Shown here: piece after piece, positions 1-6,202 of the stretch | How positions within the stretch are numbered: the stretch's first letter is position 1 | Layout: every line of letters begins with the position of its first letter | Source of the DNA: Natrialbaceae archaeon Tc-Br11_E2g1 | GTDB lineage: Archaea; Halobacteriota; Halobacteria; Halobacteriales; Natrialbaceae | DNA: 15,974 nt | NCBI GenBank assembly: GCA_001564255.1 | Contig: LKNC01000025.1 | Span: forward strand, 1-15,974 | Direction of reading: 5' to 3' | Program-made: the position numbers and the translations under genes | The notes under the pieces: model-generated | Told to the model about the DNA's origin: nothing | Seen by the model: only the letters and a program-made list of their open reading frames with translations | The model's database searches: none

Positions 1-1273
1 CCGTCGTCGAGCTCGGCTCGTAGTCGGTCGGCATCAGCCCCAATGCGAAACTTTCCCCATCGTCGTCGCTCAGGACGTCCTCGAGGGTCTCCTCGAACGT
101 TTCGCTGTCCGCCTCCTCGAGGGCCTCGCGTTGCTCGTCGAGTGTCGGCGAATCGGCCTCCTCGAGGGCCTCGCTGTCCTCCTCGAGAGCGTCGCCGTCT
201 TCCTCGAGATCCTCGAACGCCGCCTCGAGGGCCTCGCTGTCCTCTTCGAGTTGCTCACTGTCCTCTTCGAGCTCCTCGAACGCCGCCTCGAGGGCCTCGC
301 TGTCCTCTTCGAGTTCCTCGCGGTCTTCCTCGAGTGCGTCGAACTCCTCGGCGAAGACGCCCGCCGTCCCCTGTTCGAACAGCCCGTCGCGTTGCTCTCG
401 TAGCTGTGCCAGTTGCGCCTCGTCCGCGTCGTCTGCGGCCTCGAGGCGGACGATTTCGTCCTGGACCGCTCGGAGGTCCGCGACGGCCCCCTCGAACTGG
501 GTTGCCCGGTCGGGCTCGAGGTCGGCCGTCGCCGCCGCGGTGACCTCGTCCATCTCGCTCTCGAGGGTCGCCGTCCGCACCGCGTACTCGGGCTGGCTCA
601 CCTCGCCAGCCTCGTATTCGAGGGTCGCCGTGGTGTACTGGGTCTGGAGGGCGACGATCTCGTCTACGGCGTCCTCGAGGCCCTGGCTTCGTTCTTCGAG
701 GTCCTGGCTTCGTTCCTCGAGACCCCCGCCCCGTTGCTCGAGTTCCTCGCTTCGCTCCTCGAGGTCCTGGCTTCGGACCTCCAGCCGTTCACCGCGTTCT
801 TCGAGCTCGTCGGCAGTTTCGTTTAGCTCCTCGCTTCGCTCCTCGAGTTCGTCCCCGCGTTCCTCGAGCCCTGAGGCCTGCTCCTCGCGGATGAGCGTCG
901 TCGCGACGACGTTCTCGACGCCGGTAATGGCATCGTCCTCGACGAGCGTCACGTTGATCGAGTCGGTCTCACGGATCTCCGCTTGGAACTCGAGTGAGCG
1001 TATCAGCGATTCCTGTGAGAGGACGTTCTCGCCGTCACCCCTGACGATCACCTGGACCGTCGTGGTGTTCTCCGCGTCTTCGACGGTGAAGTTGTCCTCG
1101 ACGTATTCGGCCGCCTCGGCCTCGGGGGAGTCACTTTCGAACTGCTCGAGCGAGGAGTCCTCTTCGAGTGCGCCCATGCCGGCACCGACGAGCACGGTTG
1201 CGAGCAAGAGCACGACCAGGACGGTCTTGCTGTAGGTCGTGATCGTCCGAACGATCCACTCCGGGCGGCTCAC
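1..1273 (-). CDS. RND/MMPL-family transporter with long coiled-coil insert (5' part; runs off the left edge)
   Basis: Minus-strand reading frame open for 424 codons from a GTG at 1273 to the window edge. GTG is chosen because an AGGAGGG Shine-Dalgarno-like element lies 8 nt upstream and no other start codon lies in frame for about 60 nt upstream. Visible order: cytoplasmic N-terminus, TM1 (about residues 16-34), an acidic extracytoplasmic segment containing NVLSQESLIRSLE (83-95), then two heptad-repeat coiled-coil blocks (136-205 and 314-391) separated by about 108 residues, and the sequence ends in the same loop. The first 100 residues match the N-terminus of the rightward RND protein at 3542 (TM1, acidic stretch, NVLSQ..LI), so the family call is made by paralogy. 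Known for the family: proton-driven export of lipids or amphiphiles by 12-TM proteins. The substrate is unknown. The permease core and end lie outside the window. It is divergently transcribed from the COG1361-RND pair and probably shares its control region. Confidence 0.85.
   Translation of the reverse strand, partial: MSRPEWIVRTITTYSKTVLVVLLLATVLVGAGMGALEEDSSLEQFESDSPEAEAAEYVEDNFTVEDAENTTTVQVIVRGDGENVLSQESLIRSLEFQAEIRETDSINVTLVEDDAITGVENVVATTLIREEQASGLEERGDELEERSEELNETADELEERGERLEVRSQDLEERSEELEQRGGGLEERSQDLEERSQGLEDAVDEIVALQTQYTTATLEYEAGEVSQPEYAVRTATLESEMDEVTAAATADLEPDRATQFEGAVADLRAVQDEIVRLEAADDADEAQLAQLREQRDGLFEQGTAGVFAEEFDALEEDREELEEDSEALEAAFEELEEDSEQLEEDSEALEAAFEDLEEDGDALEEDSEALEEADSPTLDEQREALEEADSETFEETLEDVLSDDDGESFALGLMPTDYEPSSTT
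101..868 (-). repeat. Two arrays of 21-nt coding repeats (heptads LEERSxx and LEEDSxx)
   Basis: Within the leftward RND gene, Leu recurs every seventh residue without interruption at 136, 143, 150 and on to 199 (ten heptads, nt 659-868) and at 314, 321 and on to 370 (nine heptads), then after a one-residue skip at 378 and 385 (nt 101-334). In DNA this is a 21-nt periodicity with many CTCGAG hexamers. The first array is dominated by LEERS-type heptads and the second by LEEDS/LEAAF-type heptads. Codons vary between units, so it is an old protein repeat and not a fresh DNA expansion. Confidence 0.9.
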
Positions 1274-1346
1274 TCGAGGGTCCCTCCTCGGGCCGTGGCA
1301 GGTCGCGGGGACATCTGTTGGTACGATCCTACAAACGCCCCGCGGT

Positions 1347-1380
1347 GATATATGCTATCGAAAATTTTATAGAATTTAAG
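1347..1380. promoter_or_regulatory. AT-rich block in the divergent control region, candidate TATA boxes on both strands
   Basis: The 288 bp between the two divergent starts hold one AT-rich island in otherwise GC-rich DNA. Leftward, TATA-like elements are CTATAAAAT (complement of 1364-1372) and ATATATC (complement of 1347-1353), the latter about 75 nt before the GTG at 1273. Rightward, TTTTATAG lies in the same block but nearly 190 nt before the next gene, so it more likely serves the leftward gene. Which TATA is used cannot be decided from sequence alone. Confidence 0.45.
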
Positions 1381-1455
1381 TTACACACGACCGTCACGGG
1401 AGTCGATGAGTCGAACGGGTCAGAGCAGTTTCGACCACCCCGAACGGCCGGGTGA

Positions 1456-1473
1456 TGAATGAACGTTCAATCA
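1456..1473. promoter_or_regulatory. Operator-like dyad, probable TetR-type site
   Basis: tgaatgaacgttcaatca is an 18-bp inverted repeat with 8 of 9 base pairs matched and a perfect 10-bp core (1460-1469). It lies about 90 bp before the COG1361 gene and just upstream of a weak TATA-like gttaac (1479-1484). Length and symmetry fit a dimeric TetR-type repressor, and TetR genes commonly sit beside exporter genes. No regulator is encoded in this window, so the protein that binds is inferred only. Confidence 0.5.
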
Positions 1474-1509
1474 AAGGTGTTAACCGTGGGCTCCCCTGGG
1501 TACTGAGTA

Positions 1510-1578
1510 ATGAGCGACTACCACCCCGGTGAACGGTCAGTGATGAGCGCGTCGAGTTTCGGTGATGGTGGTGATTAG
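1510..1578 (+). other. 22-codon ORF overlapping the start of the COG1361 gene (leader or chance)
   Basis: ATG at 1510 opens a 22-residue frame (starting MSDYHPGERS) ending in TAG at 1576-1578, so it overlaps the first codons of the next gene. The TATA-like element near 1480 lies about 27 nt before this ATG, the spacing of a leaderless transcript. It may be a leader peptide coupling translation, a remnant of a regulator gene, or chance. No similarity is recognised. Confidence 0.2.
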
Positions 1579-3541
1579 GACGCCACGGGGCCTCGTACTC
1601 GTGGTACTCGTCGGGTCCCTGTTGGGGATACTGGTCCTCTTACCGCCCGTGAGTGCGGATCTCCCGAACCAGCCGAGTGACGAGGTGACCCGTGGCGAAC
1701 CGGATTTCGATCTCATCCTCGAGGAACCGGAGGTCACGCCCGGCGACGAAGCCGTAATCGAACTCGAACTCCAGAACGACGGTGAACTCGAGTCCGGCGG
1801 CACGAACCCAGAGAACGAAGGGCGTGTTCTCACCGCCCGTGGGGTCACCACAAACATTTCGGATACCGGACCGTTTAACGTGAGTACCAACGAGGCTGCT
1901 GGAGGCCAGGTCCCCGACGGCGAGACGCTCCCGGTCGCCAAGCAACTCGAGGTCCCCGAGAGTCTCGAACCCGGGGAGTACGACATCGAGGTAACGGTCG
2001 ACTACTCGTACGTAGAAGCGGTATCCGAGATTACGGGGAACGCACGAAAGGAATCGAAGACACAGACGTTCGACGTCACCGTGGTCGTTCCCGAGGAGCC
2101 ACGCTTTGAGGTGACGGTACTCGACACTGATGCCCAACCGGGTGACGTCGGCGATACGAAGATCGAAATCGAAAACTACGGCGCGGAGACGGCCTACGAC
2201 GCCCGTGCGTCGATGGCCGGTGGGAGTGGCGTCTCGATCGAGGGTGCGTCCCCGGATGCCCCGGCGGAGTTTGCCTTCGGTGATCTGGCCCCCGGCGAGA
2301 CCACGACAGTGACCGTCTCCACGACGGTTGACGAGTCAGCGAGCGAAGAGCTCAGAGCGATCGACGTCGAGTTGAACTACGAGGACGAACAGGGGATCGA
2401 ACAGGAACCCCGATCCGAGCGGCTGAACCTGGCCCCTGCCGGTGAACAGGCGTTCGCCGTCGGGGACGTCGAGTCGACCCTGCAGGTCGGTGAAGACGGG
2501 GACATCCGTGGCGTCGTGACGAACACCGGTCCACGGACTGCACAGAACGTGCAGGTGGCCTATACGGACGAATCTGGGACGATGGTCCCGATCGAAGACC
2601 AGGTGCTCGTTGGCTCGTTAGAGCCCGGCGAGGAGGAATCGTTCCGCCTTCCGGTCGAGGTCACTCCTGACGCCGAAGCGACCGATCGGGCCGTCGACGT
2701 CGCCGTTCAGTATCGCAACGAGGACTTCGAACAGCGATCCTACGAGGACGTCGAACTCACGACGGACGTTCTCGAAGAACAGAGGTTCGACCTCGGGGAC
2801 GTTGAGTCGACCCTGCAGGTCGGTGAAGACGGGGACATCCATGGTGTCGTGACGAACACCGGCCCACGAACTGCACAGAACGTGCAGTTGGTCTATGCGG
2901 ACGAATCGGACAATATCGTCCCGATCGAAAGCCGGGTGCTCGTTGGCTCGTTAGAGCCCGGCGAGGAGGAATCGTTCCGCCTTCCGGTCGAGGTCTCTCG
3001 TGAAGCTGAAGCGATCGATCGTGCCGTCGACGTCACCGTTCAGTATCGTAATGCCGACCTCGAACACCGGTCCTACGAGGACGTCGAACTCACGACGACG
3101 GTTCTCGAACAGCGTGATGAGTTCATCGTCGACGTCCAAGACCGCGAGATCGAAGCCGGCGAGACAAAGCTGGTCGATGTCGAGGTGACGAACAACCTCG
3201 ATCAAACAGTCAGTGACGTCGAAGCACGCCTCTTTGCGGACGACCCACTCGACAGCGATGACGACGAGGCGTTCGTCGAGTCACTCGAGGCGGGTGAATC
3301 GACGACGATGACGTTCGAACTGGAGGCTGAGAGTTCTGCGACTGCCAAGACATACCCAATCTCCTTTGACTTCCGGTATGACGACGAGCGCGATCGAAGC
3401 CAGATGTCCGACACGACTCGTGTCGCGATCGATGTCGTCGACGGTGAGGGTGGCTTCCCTGTCTCGACTGTCGTGGTTGGATCGCTGGCGCTTGCAGGGC
3501 TTGGAGCCGTTGGATACGCCTACCGGCAGAGACAGTCATAG
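1562..3541 (+). CDS. Exported COG1361/S-layer-type repeat protein with C-terminal membrane anchor
   Basis: A 659-residue protein. Residues 1-32 form a Sec-type signal peptide (hydrophobic 10-30, likely cleavage after PVSA), without a lipobox Cys. The rest is extracellular, acidic and made of consecutive CARDB/COG1361-like beta-sandwich domains, each with a pattern such as xxGexxxxxxxVxNxG and LEPGEexxxxxPVEV. Two central units (301-411 and 412-522) are near-identical copies. A single TM helix at about 634-653 followed by RQRQS anchors the C-terminus. The start is ambiguous among GTG 1562, ATG 1565, GTG 1568 and GTG 1571. Its TAG abuts the ATG of the RND gene, so the two are one operon, probably translationally coupled. 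Inference: extracellular partner or adaptor of the transporter. Alternative: a structural or S-layer-associated protein merely co-expressed. Synonymous codon use looks less GC-rich than in the genes after 6199. Confidence 0.85.
   Translation: MMVVIRTPRGLVLVVLVGSLLGILVLLPPVSADLPNQPSDEVTRGEPDFDLILEEPEVTPGDEAVIELELQNDGELESGGTNPENEGRVLTARGVTTNISDTGPFNVSTNEAAGGQVPDGETLPVAKQLEVPESLEPGEYDIEVTVDYSYVEAVSEITGNARKESKTQTFDVTVVVPEEPRFEVTVLDTDAQPGDVGDTKIEIENYGAETAYDARASMAGGSGVSIEGASPDAPAEFAFGDLAPGETTTVTVSTTVDESASEELRAIDVELNYEDEQGIEQEPRSERLNLAPAGEQAFAVGDVESTLQVGEDGDIRGVVTNTGPRTAQNVQVAYTDESGTMVPIEDQVLVGSLEPGEEESFRLPVEVTPDAEATDRAVDVAVQYRNEDFEQRSYEDVELTTDVLEEQRFDLGDVESTLQVGEDGDIHGVVTNTGPRTAQNVQLVYADESDNIVPIESRVLVGSLEPGEEESFRLPVEVSREAEAIDRAVDVTVQYRNADLEHRSYEDVELTTTVLEQRDEFIVDVQDREIEAGETKLVDVEVTNNLDQTVSDVEARLFADDPLDSDDDEAFVESLEAGESTTMTFELEAESSATAKTYPISFDFRYDDERDRSQMSDTTRVAIDVVDGEGGFPVSTVVVGSLALAGLGAVGYAYRQRQS
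2462..3127 (+). repeat. Tandem 333-bp (111-codon) intragenic duplication
   Basis: Unit 1 (2462-2794) and unit 2 (2795-3127) lie head to tail in the same frame. Long stretches are identical at the DNA level, for example around 2466-2505 versus 2799-2838 and 2605-2655 versus 2938-2988, with scattered substitutions elsewhere. Both encode a domain starting GDVESTLQVGEDGDI and containing VLVGSLEPGEEESFRLPVEV. More divergent domains of the same type flank them, so this is a recent duplication inside an older repeat protein. Confidence 0.9.
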
Positions 3542-6022
3542 ATGACCCAACTGGGCGAGCGGATAGAGGAGGCGACAGCCCAGCTAAACCACCTCATCGT
3601 GGACCGGCCACGAACAGTCGTTGCTGTGTTTCTCCTGTTGACGGCCGTCTTCGCCGGCGGGATGACCGCGATTACGACCGAGGCGGACGCGACTGAGTCC
3701 TTTACCGAGGATATCCCAGAACAGGAGGCGTTCGACGCGGTCAACGAGGAGTTCGAAGATCCGTTTACTGCCGACAGTGAGAGCACACAACTGATCCACA
3801 CTGGAGGGAACGTCCTCTCCCAACAGGAGCTGATACACACCCTGCGGGTACTCGAGCGCGTCGAAGAGCGCCCCGAGCTTCGGGTGGACACCGAAGAGAC
3901 GGCTGGCCCGGCCGTCCTCATCGCACAGTCGCTCGACCCGACTGCACAGTCGGCTGTCGACCAGCGCCGTGCCGTCGAACAGGCTTCCGAGAGTGAGATA
4001 CGCCGGGCGATTCGGGAAGTCAGCGAACAACCGGGCTTTACGATGCTCGTCTCGGATAACTTCAACGAACACTCCCTCGAGGCGTCGGCGTCCGTGACGA
4101 CTATCTCACACGACGTGCCACCGGAGTTCGACAGTACCGAGGACCTCCAGGGAATTCAGACGGCAGTCGACGACATCGCCAGTGACGAGCCGACCGACAT
4201 CCGCGCGTTCGGCGGTGGGATCATCAACGAGGAGTTCGAGGACATAATCGGCGACTCGATGGCGATCGTGCTCCCGGTCGTGTTGGCGTTGTTGCTTGGG
4301 TTTCTCGTCGTCGCCTACCGCGACCCGATCGACCTCACGCTTGGCCTATTAGCGCTGTTGATGACGATCGTCTGGACGTTCGGCTTCCTCGGCTTTTCCG
4401 GGATTCCGTTCGATCAGCAACTGATCTCCGTGCCCGTCCTGTTGCTCGCCGTCGGTGTCGACTTCGGGATTCACATCATCAACCGCTATCGTGAGGAAAC
4501 CATTCAGGGGTTCGACCCGGTTCAGGCGATGGAAACCGCGACGGACCAGTTGAGTATCGCGTTCATTATCGTCACGGCGACGGCCGCGTTCGGCTTCGGG
4601 GCGAACATTATCTCGGATCTCGAGCCGATCCGGAATCTCGGGATCGTCTCCAGTGTGGGGATCGTCTTTACGTTCGTGATCTTTGGCTTTTTCCTCCCTG
4701 CTGCGAAACTCGAGGTCGACCGGTTCCGTGACCGGGTCGGCATTCCGGAGTTCAACTCGACGCCGATCGCATCGGAAGACTCGGCACTCGGGCGGATTCT
4801 GGCGATGCCTGCGAACCTCAGCAAGCGAGCGCCGCTGGCCGTCGTCGTCGTTCTGTTGGTCCTCGGTGGGGCGATGGCCGGCTACGGCGCTGGCGTGGAC
4901 ACGACGTTCGACGAGGAGGACTTCCTCCCGCCTGAAGAGGAGGCGGCGTACGTACAGTACATCCCGGAACCGTTCGCACCCGGTGAGTATACCGTCACCG
5001 AGACGATCAATATCCTCGAGGATCGCTTCGAGGCAAACCAGGACGAAACGGTCACCATCTATATCGAGGGGCCACTCGAGGACGATTTTACGCTGACGGA
5101 ACTGACAACGCCTGAGGAAAACCCGACGGAGAGTCTCGCGGTTGGACCGGGTGGCAACGCCGATGGACAGAGTGTCCTCACGGTGATCAACACCCTCGCC
5201 GACCAAGACGAGGAGTTCGCACGGTTAGTCGACCGGAACGATCGGACCGGTGACGGGGTACCCGACCGGAACCTCGATCGGATTTACGCCGAGTTAGAAC
5301 AGTCACCACAGGTCTCAGTCGATCAGTATCTCACGGAAGACCGGCGAAGTACACAGATTGAGTATTCGATCGACGCCGAAGCGTCCCAGGCGGAGGTTAC
5401 AGCGGACGCCTCCGAGTTCGCCGAACAGTTCCGCTATTCGGCGACGGCGACCGGACAGATCGTGATCTTCGATGCGATCAGTACCATGATCTTCGAATCG
5501 GCGATCCAGGGGCTTATCGTCGCCATCGGGCTGACCGGGGTTTTCCTCGTCATCTCGTATGGGATCCTCGAGCGCAAGCCCCTGTTGGGTGTCGTGAACG
5601 TGATCCCGATCGTGATCGCCGTCGCGGCACTGATCGCGACGATGCGGTTCCTCGGGATGCCACTGAACGCATTGACGGCGACGATCCTTTCGATCTCGAT
5701 CGGGATCGGAATCGCGTACTCCGTCCACACGACAGCCCGGTTTACCGACGAGTTCGGTGACTCGACTGACGTCTCACAGGCGTTGAACACGACGCTGGTC
5801 GGCACTGGTGGTGCACTTACCGGGAGTATGCTCACCACGTCGACGGGGACAGGAGCTCTCGCACTCGCGATCACGCCCGTCCTCGGTGACTTCGGCTTCT
5901 TGATGGGTATCAGCGTGTTCTACTCGTTCGCCGCCTCGATTATCGCGCTTCCACCCGCGATCTTCGTCTGGGCGAAGTTCGACCCGGAGACGTATGCGTG
6001 GGTTCCAAACTGGGTGCGCTGA
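3542..6022 (+). CDS. RND-superfamily transporter, MMPL/COG1033 type
   Basis: An 826-residue membrane protein with the internal duplication of the RND superfamily: TM1 (about 23-45), extracytoplasmic loop 1 (about 46-237), TM2-6 (about 238-390), a cytoplasmic linker, TM7 (about 429-450), loop 2 (about 451-645) and TM8-12 (about 648-812). Total length is normal for COG1033. In TM4 the motif GVDFGIHIINRY puts Asp at 307, the expected proton-relay residue. In the matching TM10 motif GIGIAYSVHTTARF the Asp position is Ala725. Loop 2 has a Ca-binding-like NDRTGDGVPDRNLD (566-579). It is in an operon with the COG1361 gene (stop and start directly adjacent) and paralogous to the leftward coiled-coil RND protein, but lacks its coiled coil. 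Known role of the family: proton-driven export of lipids, pigments or amphiphilic compounds at the cytoplasmic membrane. The substrate here is unknown. Confidence 0.9.
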   Translation: MTQLGERIEEATAQLNHLIVDRPRTVVAVFLLLTAVFAGGMTAITTEADATESFTEDIPEQEAFDAVNEEFEDPFTADSESTQLIHTGGNVLSQQELIHTLRVLERVEERPELRVDTEETAGPAVLIAQSLDPTAQSAVDQRRAVEQASESEIRRAIREVSEQPGFTMLVSDNFNEHSLEASASVTTISHDVPPEFDSTEDLQGIQTAVDDIASDEPTDIRAFGGGIINEEFEDIIGDSMAIVLPVVLALLLGFLVVAYRDPIDLTLGLLALLMTIVWTFGFLGFSGIPFDQQLISVPVLLLAVGVDFGIHIINRYREETIQGFDPVQAMETATDQLSIAFIIVTATAAFGFGANIISDLEPIRNLGIVSSVGIVFTFVIFGFFLPAAKLEVDRFRDRVGIPEFNSTPIASEDSALGRILAMPANLSKRAPLAVVVVLLVLGGAMAGYGAGVDTTFDEEDFLPPEEEAAYVQYIPEPFAPGEYTVTETINILEDRFEANQDETVTIYIEGPLEDDFTLTELTTPEENPTESLAVGPGGNADGQSVLTVINTLADQDEEFARLVDRNDRTGDGVPDRNLDRIYAELEQSPQVSVDQYLTEDRRSTQIEYSIDAEASQAEVTADASEFAEQFRYSATATGQIVIFDAISTMIFESAIQGLIVAIGLTGVFLVISYGILERKPLLGVVNVIPIVIAVAALIATMRFLGMPLNALTATILSISIGIGIAYSVHTTARFTDEFGDSTDVSQALNTTLVGTGGALTGSMLTTSTGTGALALAITPVLGDFGFLMGISVFYSFAASIIALPPAIFVWAKFDPETYAWVPNWVR

Positions 6023-6062
6023 TACGGAGCGGTATACCGTTTCACCGGTGAGCGCACCCAGT
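6009..6062 (+). terminator. Perfect 12-bp inverted repeat spanning the RND stop codon, terminator-like
   Basis: actgggtgcgct (6009-6020) and agcgcacccagt (6051-6062) are exact reverse complements. The 30-nt loop contains a second palindrome, cggtataccg (6030-6039). The left arm includes the last codons and the first base of the TGA. No T-run follows, so it may stabilise or process the operon's 3' end rather than act as a simple intrinsic terminator. Confidence 0.5.
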
Positions 6063-6151
6063 CCGAACGACAACCGGTAACGAACTACGGCGGCTCCCAT
6101 CGGGGAAGACGACTCGGAACCGACAAACCCCTGCCATCCGAACGGCCCCCT

Positions 6152-6202
6152 ATGTCCGCCGACCGACGACGAACGCGGCGCTCCGAGGTGGTCCTCCCGT
6201 GA
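6152..6202 (+). other. 16-codon upstream ORF whose TGA overlaps the FAU-1 GTG start
   Basis: ATG at 6152 encodes MSADRRRTRRSEVVLP and stops at TGA 6200-6202, overlapping the GTG start at 6199 as GTGA. This is the geometry of termination-reinitiation coupling. The peptide is Arg-rich, unlike normal acidic halophile proteins. No clear TATA precedes it. It may be a translated leader or chance. Confidence 0.2.

Noticed and set aside
101..868. CRISPR-like regular repeats
   Set aside because: The 21-nt period has no separate spacers, keeps the reading frame and encodes Leu heptads, so it is a coding repeat.
43..1235. Long plus-strand open frames rich in Arg/Pro or Ser/Arg opposite the coiled-coil gene
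   Set aside because: They are reflections of the 21-nt repeat on the minus strand; composition is basic and low-complexity, unlike halophile proteins, and the minus-strand frame has TM1 and RND similarity.
4349..5206. 285-codon open frame on the minus strand
   Set aside because: It lies wholly inside the RND gene, whose frame encodes recognisable TM segments and the TM4 motif; the opposing frame is an Asp/Arg-rich shadow.
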